Position numbers and translations under genes: made by a program
The notes under the pieces: model-generated
What the model was told of the DNA's origin: nothing
The model's input: the letters and a program-made list of their open reading frames with translations, nothing else
Databases searched by the model: none
Part shown: one piece after another, positions 7,988-16,931 of the stretch
How positions within the stretch are numbered: the first letter of the stretch is position 1
Layout: every line of letters starts with the position of its first letter
Source: Stenotrophomonas maltophilia D457
GTDB lineage: Bacteria; Pseudomonadota; Gammaproteobacteria; Xanthomonadales; Xanthomonadaceae
NCBI RefSeq assembly: GCF_000284595.1
Contig: NC_017671.1
Coordinates: 2,761,001 to 2,825,000 of the forward strand
Length of the DNA stretch: 64,000 nt
Reading direction: 5' to 3'

Positions 7988-8049
7988 GTAGAGCCGAGCC
8001 CATGCCCGGCTGCTCTTCGCGTCGGAGCCGAGCGTGGGCTCGGCGCTAC
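7988..8049. repeat. SMAG-type repeat dimer inside the nrd operon
   Basis: GTAG-GAGCCGAGCCCATGC...GGCT, a short spacer and the inverted partner AGCCGAGCGTGGGCTCGGC-CTAC. It occupies most of the nrdA-nrdB gap, so it would be transcribed as a double hairpin between the two subunit cistrons and could set their relative expression by protecting the upstream mRNA end. Confidence 0.85.
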
Positions 8050-8054
8050 AGCGG

Positions 8055-10418
8055 TCAGCTGGCGCACCACTCGCATTCGCTGATGTCGATGTCGTTGGAG
8101 CGCACGTAGTACGTGGTCTTCAGGCCTTCACGCCAGGCGCTCAGGTGCAGCTCCAGCAGGGTGCTGGCGCGGATCGTGCTGGGCACGTACAGGTTGAAGC
8201 TGATCGACTGATCAACATGGCGCTGGCGACGCGCGTTCTGGCGCACGCTGGCGAACTGGTCGACCTTGTAGGCCCCCTTCTCGTAGTACGGCCAGGTTTC
8301 CAGCGACAGGCCCGGCGCCGCCACCGGCCGCCGGAAGTCCTTTTTTTCCTCGTAGTAGAACGCGCTGTAGATCGGGTCGATCGACGCGGTGGAGCCGGCA
8401 ATCTGCGCGGTGCTCATGTTCGGCGCGACCGCCAGCAGCCAGCCGTTGCGCAGGCCGTGCGTGGCGACCTCGCGGGCCAGGCTGTCCCATGCGGCGCCAG
8501 TGTAGTCGCGATCACGGAAGTAACGCCCGTTGTGCCAATCGCTGCCGGTGAACATCGGATAGCTGCCCTTTTCCTTCGCCAGTTGCGCGCTGGCCTGGAT
8601 GGTCAGGAAATTGATGCGCTCATACAGGCGGTCGGCCAGTTGTTCGGCATCCGGTGAATCCCACTGGATCGCCTGCTGCGCCAGCAGGTGGTGCCAACCG
8701 AACGTGCCCAGTCCGATGGCGCGGTACTTGCGGTTGGTGATCGTGGCCTGCGGCACCGGCAGTGCGTTGAGGTCGATCACGTTGTCCAGCATGCGCACCT
8801 GGATCGGGATCAGGCGCTCCAGCACATCGGTGGCCAGCAGGTCATCCGGCGCATGGATCGCGCGGCCGAGGTTGATCGAAGACAGGTTGCAGACCACGAA
8901 GTCGCCGGCGCGGCGTGTGGTGACGATCTGGTCGCCGCTGACGATCTCCTGGATCATCCGCGTCGGGCTCATGTTCTGCAGGATCTCGGTGCACAGGTTG
9001 CTGGAATAGATCATGCCGGCGTGCTTGTTCGGGTTACGGCGGTTGACCTCGTCGCGGTAGAACAGGAACGGGTTGCCGGTCTCCAGCTGGCTGAGCATGA
9101 TGCGCTTGAACAGATCGATCGCCTTCACCGTGCGCCGGCTGATGCGCTCGTCGGCCACCAGTTCGGCGTAGCGGTCGCGGAAGCTGCCCGCGCCGCGCTT
9201 CTCGTCGTAGAAGTCCTGCAGGTACCAGCCCTTGGCCTGCTTCACCTCGTGCGGGTCGAACAGGTACCAGTCGGCACGGCGTTCGACTGCTTCCATGAAC
9301 AGGTCCGGCACGCACACCGAGGTGAACACATCATGCGCGCGCAGGCGCTGGTCGCCGTTGTTGAGGCGCAGGTCCATGAAGGCTTCGATGTCGCGGTGCC
9401 AGATGTCCAGGTACACCGCCACCGCGCCCTTGCGCTGGCCAAGCTGGTCGACCGACACTGCGGTGTTGTTGAGCTGCTTGATCCACGGCACCACGCCGCC
9501 GGAGGAATTGGGCACGCCCCGTATCGGCGCGCCGCTGCTGCGCACATAGCCCAGATAGGCACCCACGCCGCCGCCGTGCTTGGACACGCGGGCGATGTCG
9601 GTATTGGAGTCATAGATGCCCTGCAGGCTGTCGTCCACCGTGTCGATGAAGCAGCTGGACAGTTGCCCCCCGACCTTGCCGGCGTTGGCCAGGGTCGGCG
9701 TGGCCACCGTCATGTACAGGTTGGACAGCGCCCAGTACGCCTCGCCGACCAGCTGCATGCGCCGCTCGCGCGGCTTTTCTTCCTGCATGAGGTACAGCGC
9801 GATGGTCAGCCAACGCTCCTGCGGCAGCTCATAGACCTCGCGGCTGCGGTCGCTGGCCAGATAGCGCGTGGCCAGCAGGTACAGGCCGTTGTAGGCGAAC
9901 AGGCGGTCGCGTTCCGGGTCGATCATCCCGCCGGCCTGCTGCAGTTCTTCCTTCGAGTAGCAGCGCAGGATGTCGTTGCTGTAGATGCCGCGGTCAGCCA
10001 GGCTTTCCTGCAGGCCCACGTAGGAGCCGTACTTCAGGCCGACATCGTAGAAGCGGTTGCGGCTGGCACGCTTGTACAGGCGGCGCAGGTAGATGCGCGC
10101 GGCAAACTGCTCCCACTCCGGCGCGACCAGGTCCACGCGCGACTCGGCCTCGCGGATCAGCAGATCGACCAGGTCATCGGCACTGATGCTGGACTTGCGC
10201 TCGACCATTGCCTGCACCACGCGGCGGTAGTCGCTCACGTCCAGCTGCGGGAACTCGGCGTGCACCGCATCGATGCTGCGCTGCAGGCGCTCGGCGTCGA
10301 ATGGCAGGCGGCGGTTGCCGGCCTCCTTGGTGATCCAGGTCGGCACGCGCTCGCCACCGGCGCGCAAGGCGTCGCCAGCGCCGGCCAGATCGGCCACGCG
10401 GAAGGTACTGTCGGTCAT
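8055..10418 (-). CDS. nrdA: Class I ribonucleotide reductase alpha subunit
   Basis: 787 residues from the ATG at 10418, preceded by GGAG; a longer reading to 10616 lacks homology-like sequence. An N-terminal ATP-cone (about 20-120) predicts dATP overall activity control. The catalytic barrel has the cysteine in S-S-C-F-I-D, the N-L-C-T-E-I finger loop with N/C/E, the partner cysteine in V-V-C-N-L-S-S, and the radical-path tyrosines in T-T-Y-Y-V-R. The C-terminal tail ends C-E-W-C-A-S, the redox pair recharged by thioredoxin. First gene of nrdA-nrdB-flavodoxin-thioredoxin. Confidence 0.96.
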   Translation of the reverse strand: MTDSTFRVADLAGAGDALRAGGERVPTWITKEAGNRRLPFDAERLQRSIDAVHAEFPQLDVSDYRRVVQAMVERKSSISADDLVDLLIREAESRVDLVAPEWEQFAARIYLRRLYKRASRNRFYDVGLKYGSYVGLQESLADRGIYSNDILRCYSKEELQQAGGMIDPERDRLFAYNGLYLLATRYLASDRSREVYELPQERWLTIALYLMQEEKPRERRMQLVGEAYWALSNLYMTVATPTLANAGKVGGQLSSCFIDTVDDSLQGIYDSNTDIARVSKHGGGVGAYLGYVRSSGAPIRGVPNSSGGVVPWIKQLNNTAVSVDQLGQRKGAVAVYLDIWHRDIEAFMDLRLNNGDQRLRAHDVFTSVCVPDLFMEAVERRADWYLFDPHEVKQAKGWYLQDFYDEKRGAGSFRDRYAELVADERISRRTVKAIDLFKRIMLSQLETGNPFLFYRDEVNRRNPNKHAGMIYSSNLCTEILQNMSPTRMIQEIVSGDQIVTTRRAGDFVVCNLSSINLGRAIHAPDDLLATDVLERLIPIQVRMLDNVIDLNALPVPQATITNRKYRAIGLGTFGWHHLLAQQAIQWDSPDAEQLADRLYERINFLTIQASAQLAKEKGSYPMFTGSDWHNGRYFRDRDYTGAAWDSLAREVATHGLRNGWLLAVAPNMSTAQIAGSTASIDPIYSAFYYEEKKDFRRPVAAPGLSLETWPYYEKGAYKVDQFASVRQNARRQRHVDQSISFNLYVPSTIRASTLLELHLSAWREGLKTTYYVRSNDIDISECEWCAS

Positions 10419-10686
10419 GGTGGTGAAGCTCCAGGCTCGCACGCGCGTTGGCGGTCGATGCCATGGCGGCCCTGCACGCGATACCGGCGCACGGGGCGGT
10501 CGGGGTGGGATGCCAAAGCGCGGGAACACCAGATCGTCGGCAACAGCCTGCGCCTGCGGCCGGTATCCGGGCCGTGGGGGCGATCTGGGTCCGCACGATG
10601 GCGGCCGCGTCGACACGGCAAGCCTTCAGGGGCGGGCCGCGGGACGTTTGCTGCGTGTCCGGCGGCGGCGGCTGACCGGGAGTGAC
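10419..10686 (-). other. Long nrdA leader without a gene
   Basis: If transcription starts about 10686, nrdA has a leader of roughly 268 nt. I see no convincing reading frame, cobalamin B12 box or other known riboswitch core in it. The length is larger than needed for translation and may hold regulatory structure. Confidence 0.35.
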
Positions 10687-10692
10687 GACCAC

Positions 10693-10721
10693 AACATAGT
10701 GGGGATAATCGGAACCGTCAA
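10693..10721 (-). promoter_or_regulatory. Probable nrdA promoter
   Basis: On the minus strand TTGACG (10721-10716), a 17-bp spacer and TATGTT (10698-10693) form a strong sigma-70 match. A short dyad CCAC-TATGTT-GTGG overlaps the -10; it recalls an NrdR box but is two bases shorter than the consensus, so NrdR control is only a possibility. Confidence 0.6.
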
Positions 10722-10851
10722 CACAAGATGCGGCAATCACGACATGCCGCGACGATCAGTCGCAGGATGCCGTGTTGCACCTGCGGCGCCTTGTCGACAG
10801 CGCCTGCGTCCCCAGTTCGGTACAACATCAACTTTCCGCGGAACACCGCCC

Positions 10852-11829
10852 ATGCGCGCTGCCCAGTACCCTTCCTTCGGCAACCCGGCCGACGTCCTCG
10901 CCATTGCCGATGCCACCCTCCCCGAGCCCGGCCCCGGCGAGGTGCGCATCCGCACCGTGCTGGCCTCGATCCACAATCACGACCTGCTGACCGTGCGCGG
11001 CCTCTACGGCTACAAGCCGACACTGCCGGCGATCGGTGGCAGTGAAGCATTGGGCGTGGTCGATGCACTCGGCGAAGGCGTCGACGGCCTGCAGATCGGC
11101 CAGCGGGTGGCCGCCGCCTCGGTGCATGGCACCTGGGCCGAAGCGTTCATTGCACCGGCACGCATGGTGATTCCGATGCCCGAGGCGATCCCCGACGAAA
11201 TGGCCGCGCAGCTGATCGCCATGCCGCTGAGCGCGCTGATGCTGCTGGAATTCCTGCACGTCGAAGCAGGCCAGTGGATCGTTCAGAACACCGCCAACGG
11301 CGCGGTGGGCAAGTCGCTGGCGATGCTGGCGCGGGCGCGTGGCGTGCATGTGGCCAACCTGGTGCGCAATGCCGATGCGGTCGCGCAGTTGCAGGCGCTG
11401 GGCATCGATCATGTGTTCGACACCTCGGTGGAGGGTTGGAAGGATCGCGTGCGTGAAGCGACCGGCGAAGCACAGGCCGCGGCCGCGGTGGATTCCATCG
11501 GCGGCGACGCCAGCGGTGACCTGGTCGACCTGCTTGGCCACCACGGCACCCTGGTGTCGTTCGGGGTGATGAGCGGCGAGCCGATGCGCATTCCCGCCGG
11601 TGGCCTGATCTACAAGGAGGCCACGGTGAAGGGCTTCTGGGGCAGCAAAGTCAGCCAGGCGATGGCGGTGGAGGACAAGCGCCGGCTGGTCGGCGAGCTG
11701 CTGAATCGTGCGGCCAGCGGCGAACTGACCCTGCCGGTGGAGCAGATCTTCGCACTGGACGACATCGCCCAGGCGGCGAAGGCGGGCGCCGGTTCTGGCC
11801 GCAATGGCAAGGTGCTGCTGCGGCCTTGA
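10852..11829 (+). CDS. Zinc-independent MDR oxidoreductase (quinone/enoyl reductase type)
   Basis: 325 residues. The GroES-like N-domain opens M-R-A-A-Q-Y...G-N-P-A-D-V-L, as in 2-enoyl thioester reductase and quinone oxidoreductase members of the medium-chain dehydrogenase superfamily. The Rossmann part has N-T-A-N-G-A-V-G-K at about 145 in place of the classical GxGxxG; zinc ligand cysteines are absent. It would use NADPH to reduce an enoyl or quinone substrate; which one cannot be read. Stand-alone gene, followed by hairpin repeats. It shares a 433-bp divergent region with nrdA. Confidence 0.8.
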   Translation: MRAAQYPSFGNPADVLAIADATLPEPGPGEVRIRTVLASIHNHDLLTVRGLYGYKPTLPAIGGSEALGVVDALGEGVDGLQIGQRVAAASVHGTWAEAFIAPARMVIPMPEAIPDEMAAQLIAMPLSALMLLEFLHVEAGQWIVQNTANGAVGKSLAMLARARGVHVANLVRNADAVAQLQALGIDHVFDTSVEGWKDRVREATGEAQAAAAVDSIGGDASGDLVDLLGHHGTLVSFGVMSGEPMRIPAGGLIYKEATVKGFWGSKVSQAMAVEDKRRLVGELLNRAASGELTLPVEQIFALDDIAQAAKAGAGSGRNGKVLLRP

Positions 11830-11842
11830 GGGTAGGACAACC

Positions 11843-11881
11843 GGGGTCAGATCCCTTTCCGCTGGAAAGGGATCTGACCCC
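11843..11881. repeat. GGGGTC...GACCCC hairpin repeat, copy 3
   Basis: The most perfect copy: GGGGTCAGATCCCTTTCC, loop GCT, GGAAAGGGATCTGACCCC, fully complementary arms. Located 14 nt after the MDR gene. Confidence 0.8.
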
Positions 11882-11889
11882 GGGGAAGA

Positions 11890-11910
11890 GTGCGGACCAA
11901 CGGTCCGCAC
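11890..11910. repeat. Short GTGCGGACC/GGTCCGCAC hairpin, copy 1
   Basis: Perfect 9-bp arms around AAC. The identical sequence recurs at 14740-14760, so the TonB-receptor gene between is flanked by two copies. Confidence 0.75.
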
Positions 11911-12030
11911 CCATCGAGTCGGTTCGTTAAGAACCTGTGATGTATAACTGAATGCGCTTTCGTCATTGGAAGGCGTACTTGCCTGCATGCGGTACTGACG
12001 GCTCCTCCCCCGTTCGGCGTTGTCGCTTCC

Positions 12031-14658
12031 ATGTACCGCACCACCCTGAACCTGCTTGCCGGCGCGATCGCGCTGGGCCTCACCGCCGGCGCTGCCGGCG
12101 CCGCTGAAACCGCCGATGCCGGCAAGGACAGCACCACCCTGGGCACCGTGCTGGTGACCGGCTCCAACATCAAGCGCAGCGACACCGCCGGGCCGAACCC
12201 GGTGCAGATCGTCAGCCGCGAACAGATCGAGCAGACCGGTCGCTCCACCCTCACCGACGTGCTGCGCAACCTGTCGGCCAATGCCGGCAACAGTTTCGAC
12301 GAGCAGTACACCGGCAGCTTCGCCGCCGGTTCTGCATCGATCGGCCTGCGCGGCCTGTCGCCGAAGAACACGCTGGTGCTGGTCAACGGCTATCGCGTGT
12401 CCAACTTCGGCTTCGCGCTCAACACGCAGGACACCTTCGTCGACCTCAACGCGCTGCCGATCAGCGCGGTGGAACGCATCGAAGTGCTGAAGGATGGCGC
12501 CTCGGCGGTGTACGGTTCCGATGCCATCGCCGGCGTCATCAACATCATCCTGCGAAAGAACTTCCAGGGCGTGGAAGTCGGCGGCGGCTTCGGTACCGCC
12601 ACCCAGGGCGGCCTGGACGAACGCAAGGCCAACCTGCTGGCCGGCTTCGGTGACCTCGAACAGCAGGGCTGGAACGTGCTGTTCGGGCTGGACCTGCTCA
12701 AGCGCGATCGGCTCGATGCAGACCAGCGCGCCTTTACCCGCAGCGGCGATTTCCGCGACAGGCCCGGCGGCCGCCTGGCCGGCTGGTCCACTGCCGGTGG
12801 CAACTGGCTGTCCAACCCGCGCGCGCCGCAACCGTTCGCCAGTTGCCCCGAGGGCAGCCAGCTGCGCCCCTACAGCGATTTCGGCAGCACCCTGCCCGGC
12901 CAGGCCTGCGCCTTCAACGCGCAGCCGTTCAAGACCCTGCAGCCCGGCGCCGAGCGCCTGCAGGCGTCGTTGAGCGCGACCTACCGCTTCAACGACAGCG
13001 TCGAAGCCTTCGCCGATGTGCTGTACAGCCACAACAAGGCCGACCAGATCTTCAGCGCGCCGCTCACCGTGGGCCCTGGCCTGCGTGCCTACAACCCGGC
13101 CACCGGCACGCTTGTCGACGTGCCGGCGGTGCTGCCGGTGGGCCACCCGAACAACCCGGGCAGCACGCCGCTGCCGTTCGAGTACACCTTCTTCGACCTC
13201 GGCCCGCGCCTGAAGGACAACACCCAGGTGTTCTACCGTGCCCTGGCCGGCGTGCGTGGCAGTGGCGAGCGCTGGGACTGGGAAGCGGCGGCGCTGACCT
13301 CGCAGAGCGCGCAGCGCGAGTACGTCGACAATTTCGTCAACCGCTACGCGTTCGAGCAGATCCTGCGCGATGGCAGCTACAACTTCCTCAATCCGTCCGC
13401 CACGCCGGGCGCGTTGGATGCACTGCGCCTGCAGACCAAGCGGCCAGGCTGGTACAAGCTGCACGCGTTGAACGTCAAGGCCTCGACCTCGCTGTGGGAC
13501 CTCCCGGCCGGTGCGGTCGGCTTCGCCTGGGGTGCCGAGTTCCGCAAGGAGTCACTGGATGCGCGCACCAGCGCACAGGTGCTGTCGGGCACCGAACTGC
13601 GCCCGGCCATCAACGTGGTCAACGGCGAGCGCCAGGTCAGCGCCGCCTACGCCGAATTGAGCGTGCCGCTGCACCGCACGCTTGAGCTGCAGGTGGCTGG
13701 TCGCGGCGACCACTACGATGATTTCGGCAAGGCGTTCTCGCCGAAGCTGGCGCTGCGCTGGCAGCCGTTGGACAGCCTGCTGCTGCGCGGTTCGTTCTCG
13801 CGCGGCTTCCGCGCCCCCTCGCTGCCGGAAATCGCGCCAGGCCAGACCGTCAGCTACGGCTCGGTGATCGATCCGCTGGATCCGCTGCAGCCCGGTGGCA
13901 GCCGTGGCGTGACCAACATCCGCACCGGCAACCCGGACCTGAAGGCCGAACGCTCGCGCAACTTCAACGTGGGCGCGGTGTGGTCACCGGATGGCGATAC
14001 CAGCATCGGCCTGGACTGGTACCGCATCGAGCAGGACAACCTGGTCAAGCCGGACAGCGCGCAGTTCATCGTCGACAACCCGACGCTGTTCCCCGGCCGT
14101 GTACAGCGTGATGCGCAGGGGCGCATCCAGTTCATCACCAACCAGTACGCCAACCAGGGCGAACTGACCACCTCCGGGCTGGACCTGGACGCCAACCGCA
14201 CCTTCCGCACCGAGGGCTGGGGCACCTTCACCGTGGCCGGCAGCTGGACCCACCTGCTGAGCTTCAAGCAGCCGCTGGTGGCCGGCCAGGCGCCCTATGA
14301 CGGGGCCGGCAACAACCGCCACGGCGCCCTGCCGCGCACCCGCGGCACCACGTCGCTGAACTGGGCGGTGGGCGACTGGAGCAGCACGTTGAGCCTGCAG
14401 TACGTGAGCGGCTACGACCAGCGCGTGGCGACGGCCACCAGCAATCCGGGCCTGCGCGACCGCGTCAAGCCGTATCAGCAGCTGGATCTGTACGTGGCCT
14501 ACGAAGGCATTCCCAACACCACGCTGTCGCTGTCGGTGCTGAACCTGACCGACAAGGACCCGCCGTTCGACCCGGCCGGCGGCTCCAACGGTTTCGACAT
14601 CAGCCAGTACAACCTGCGCGGGCAGTTCGTTTCGCTGGGCGCGCGCTACCGGTTCTGA
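12031..14658 (+). CDS. TonB-dependent receptor, unknown substrate
   Basis: 875 residues with a signal peptide (MYRTTLNLLAGAIALGLTAG), a plug (about 40-160) containing E-R-I-E-V-L-K-D-G-A-S-A-V-Y-G-S-D-A-I-A-G-V-I-N-I, and a long barrel ending R-Y-R-F. The N-terminal T-V-L-V-T-G-S-N-I-K-R phrase is common in Xanthomonad receptors of the large carbohydrate/peptide-uptake type. There is no N-terminal STN signalling domain. No Fur-like site was recognised upstream; the 200-bp region before it holds two hairpin repeats. No neighbouring transporter suggests a substrate. Confidence 0.88.
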   Translation: MYRTTLNLLAGAIALGLTAGAAGAAETADAGKDSTTLGTVLVTGSNIKRSDTAGPNPVQIVSREQIEQTGRSTLTDVLRNLSANAGNSFDEQYTGSFAAGSASIGLRGLSPKNTLVLVNGYRVSNFGFALNTQDTFVDLNALPISAVERIEVLKDGASAVYGSDAIAGVINIILRKNFQGVEVGGGFGTATQGGLDERKANLLAGFGDLEQQGWNVLFGLDLLKRDRLDADQRAFTRSGDFRDRPGGRLAGWSTAGGNWLSNPRAPQPFASCPEGSQLRPYSDFGSTLPGQACAFNAQPFKTLQPGAERLQASLSATYRFNDSVEAFADVLYSHNKADQIFSAPLTVGPGLRAYNPATGTLVDVPAVLPVGHPNNPGSTPLPFEYTFFDLGPRLKDNTQVFYRALAGVRGSGERWDWEAAALTSQSAQREYVDNFVNRYAFEQILRDGSYNFLNPSATPGALDALRLQTKRPGWYKLHALNVKASTSLWDLPAGAVGFAWGAEFRKESLDARTSAQVLSGTELRPAINVVNGERQVSAAYAELSVPLHRTLELQVAGRGDHYDDFGKAFSPKLALRWQPLDSLLLRGSFSRGFRAPSLPEIAPGQTVSYGSVIDPLDPLQPGGSRGVTNIRTGNPDLKAERSRNFNVGAVWSPDGDTSIGLDWYRIEQDNLVKPDSAQFIVDNPTLFPGRVQRDAQGRIQFITNQYANQGELTTSGLDLDANRTFRTEGWGTFTVAGSWTHLLSFKQPLVAGQAPYDGAGNNRHGALPRTRGTTSLNWAVGDWSSTLSLQYVSGYDQRVATATSNPGLRDRVKPYQQLDLYVAYEGIPNTTLSLSVLNLTDKDPPFDPAGGSNGFDISQYNLRGQFVSLGARYRF

Positions 14659-14668
14659 TGCGCCACCT

Positions 14669-14734
14669 GTAGAGCCGAGCCCGTGCTCGGCTGCTCTTCG
14701 GCAACAGGAAGCCGAGCATGGGCTCGGCTCTGCT
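14669..14734. repeat. SMAG-type repeat dimer
   Basis: GTAG-AGCCGAGCCCGTGCTCGGCT, spacer TGCTCTTCGGCAACAGG, then AGCCGAGCATGGGCTCGGCT; the distal CTAC is degenerate. It lies between the convergent TonB receptor and betT genes. Confidence 0.8.
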
Positions 14735-14739
14735 GGGGT

Positions 14740-14760
14740 GTGCGGACCAACGGTCCGCAC
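14740..14760. repeat. Short GTGCGGACC/GGTCCGCAC hairpin, copy 2
   Basis: Identical to 11890-11910 and placed directly after the SMAG dimer, eight bases before the betT stop codon. Confidence 0.75.
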
Positions 14761-14768
14761 CCACCGCA

Positions 14769-16748
14769 TCACCGGCTCAGGTGCAGGAACTGCAGGTGCC
14801 GTTCGTACTGGCTGATGATGTCGTTGATGATCTGCTTGCGGCTGTAGCCGACCAGGTCGTAGTCCTGGCTGCCTTCGAACAGATGCACTTCCGCGCGGTA
14901 GTAGCGCTGGTTGCGCAGCTGCTGCGCGGCGAACGACGGGGTCAGGTAGCCACTCAGGATCACCCGGTACAGGAAATCCTGCTGCTCGCCATGGTTCACC
15001 GTCAGCTCCATGTCGCCGGCCTCGAAGCGCGTGGCCACGTCCCAGCCCTGCCCGCGCAGCTGTTCGGCCACCGCTTCCATCGCCGGCTTCACCGTGTCAT
15101 CCATGAAGCGGTAGACCTGGTCGCGCACCGGGAAGTGCATGGCCTGGCTCAGGCGCTGGCGCCAGCCCTGATGGTGGCGATCGTCACCGATCAGCGGCGA
15201 GGGCCGGTACTGCAGCGCGCGCTTGCGGTGCGATTCGTCACTGAAGGCGCGGGTCAGGCCCCACATCATCAGCAGCAGCACCGCCGAGAACGGCAGCGAG
15301 GCCAATACCACCGCCGATTTCAGTGCATCGATGCTGCCGGCCAGCAGCAGCCCGGCGGTCAGCACCGCGATCACCGTGCCCCAGAACACGCGCAGCCAGC
15401 GCGGACCATCATCCTCCGGCGCGCCGCCGTGCGAGGACAGCGTGGACAACACCACCGCCCCCGAATCAGCCGACGTCACGAAGAAGATGAAGCTGACCAG
15501 CACGGTCACCGCGATCACCGTGCGGCTCCACGGGTAGCCATCCAACAGTGCATACAGCACGGTCGGTGGGTCATCCACCGCCAGCTGCGCCAGCTGCTGC
15601 TGGCCGTGGTGCAGCACCTGGTCCAGCGCGCTGTTGCCGAAGATCGACAGCCAGGCCAGGGTGAAGCCCAGCGGGATCAGCAGCACGCCGAACACGAATT
15701 CGCGGATGGTGCGGCCACGCGAGATGCGCGCGATGAACAGGCCGACGAACGGCGCCCAGCCGATCCACCAGGCCCAGTAGAACACCGTCCAACCGCCCAG
15801 CCATTCCGGCCGGCCGCCATAGGCGTACACATCGAAACTCTTGCCGACCACGCTGCCCAGGTAGTCGCCCAGGTTCTGCATCAGCGTACTCAGCAGGTAC
15901 TGGGTGGGGCCGGCGCACAGCATGAACAGCACCAGCGCGATCGCCAGCAGCATGTTGATGTTGGCCATCCAGCGCACGCCCTTCTCCACGCCTGAAACCG
16001 CGACGGCCACCGCCGCGCCCATCATGCTGACCACCAGGATGATCTGCACCAGGTTGGAGTGCGGGATGTTGAACAGGTGCGACAGGCCCGCGTTGAGGTG
16101 CAGCACGCCGAAGCCCATGTCGGCGCCGATGCCGAATACGGTGGCGACAATGCCCAGCGCGTCCACGGTGTAGCCGATCGGCCCGTTGATGCGCTTGCCG
16201 ATCAGCGGATACAGCGCCGAGCGCAGCGCCAGCGGCAGGTTGTGGCGATAGGCGAAGTAGGCCATCGCCATCGCTGCGAGTGCGAACACGCCCCAGCCAT
16301 GCAGGCCCCAGTGCAGGAAGAGCAGCTGCATGGCCTGGCGCGCCCCGGCCTCGCCTGCGGCCGGATCGCCCTGCGGCGGCTGCAGGTAGTGGGTCAGCGG
16401 TTCGGAGACGCAGAAGAAGAACAGGGTGATGCTGATGCCGGCGGCGAACAGCATGCCGGCCCAGGAAAGATAGCTGAACTCCGGCTCATCATGGTCGGCG
16501 CCGAGCTTGATGCCGCCATACTTGGACAGCGCCACACCGACCACGAACACCAGGTACAGGGTCATCGCCAGCAGGTAGTACCAGCCGACATTGAGTGCGG
16601 CCCAGTCCTGCGCCTTGACCAGCAGGCGGCCCGCACCGAGCGGAAACAGGCTGACGAACAGCGCGAACGCCACGACAACGATCGCCGCGAAGGCGAACAC
16701 AGGCCGAAGGGTGCGCACCGGGGATTGTTGCGGCTCCAGTACATCCAT
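14769..16748 (-). CDS. betT: BCCT-family choline/betaine transporter, BetT-like
   Basis: 659 residues with 12 hydrophobic segments. The family signature around TM8 is clear: F-Y-W-A-W-W-I-G-W-A-P-F-V-G-L-F-I-A-R-I-S-R-G-R. The TM3-4 glycine-rich segment G-I-G-A-D-M-G-F-G-V is present. A hydrophilic C-terminal extension of about 150 residues matches BetT-type carriers, where it senses osmotic state, and is absent in shorter BCCTs. Likely imports choline or glycine betaine by proton or sodium symport. No betAB genes are in the window, so choline specificity is inferred from architecture. Confidence 0.85.
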   Translation of the reverse strand: MDVLEPQQSPVRTLRPVFAFAAIVVVAFALFVSLFPLGAGRLLVKAQDWAALNVGWYYLLAMTLYLVFVVGVALSKYGGIKLGADHDEPEFSYLSWAGMLFAAGISITLFFFCVSEPLTHYLQPPQGDPAAGEAGARQAMQLLFLHWGLHGWGVFALAAMAMAYFAYRHNLPLALRSALYPLIGKRINGPIGYTVDALGIVATVFGIGADMGFGVLHLNAGLSHLFNIPHSNLVQIILVVSMMGAAVAVAVSGVEKGVRWMANINMLLAIALVLFMLCAGPTQYLLSTLMQNLGDYLGSVVGKSFDVYAYGGRPEWLGGWTVFYWAWWIGWAPFVGLFIARISRGRTIREFVFGVLLIPLGFTLAWLSIFGNSALDQVLHHGQQQLAQLAVDDPPTVLYALLDGYPWSRTVIAVTVLVSFIFFVTSADSGAVVLSTLSSHGGAPEDDGPRWLRVFWGTVIAVLTAGLLLAGSIDALKSAVVLASLPFSAVLLLMMWGLTRAFSDESHRKRALQYRPSPLIGDDRHHQGWRQRLSQAMHFPVRDQVYRFMDDTVKPAMEAVAEQLRGQGWDVATRFEAGDMELTVNHGEQQDFLYRVILSGYLTPSFAAQQLRNQRYYRAEVHLFEGSQDYDLVGYSRKQIINDIISQYERHLQFLHLSR

Positions 16749-16931
16749 GGGGCGGCGTTCTCCGGTAGATCAAAGGGTTAGCCGACCGATTCTGGCTGAA
16801 CCGCAGTGGACAGAGCATGAAGTTGCGGCCTGTGGTCACAGGCCCGGCCCACCATTCCGTGTTATCACGCGCGCGCCGGAGCGCAACCTTGCCCGCGCGG
16901 GCCGCGGCGCGGCCACGCGCATCCTGTCCGA

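Noticed and set aside
10419..10686. Cobalamin riboswitch in the nrdA leader
   Set aside because: No B12 box or expected conserved core was seen; the enzyme is class I and does not use cobalamin.
10693..10703. NrdR box at the nrdA promoter
   Set aside because: The dyad CCAC-TATGTT-GTGG is shorter than the NrdR consensus and no second box at the usual distance was found, so I list it only as a possibility.
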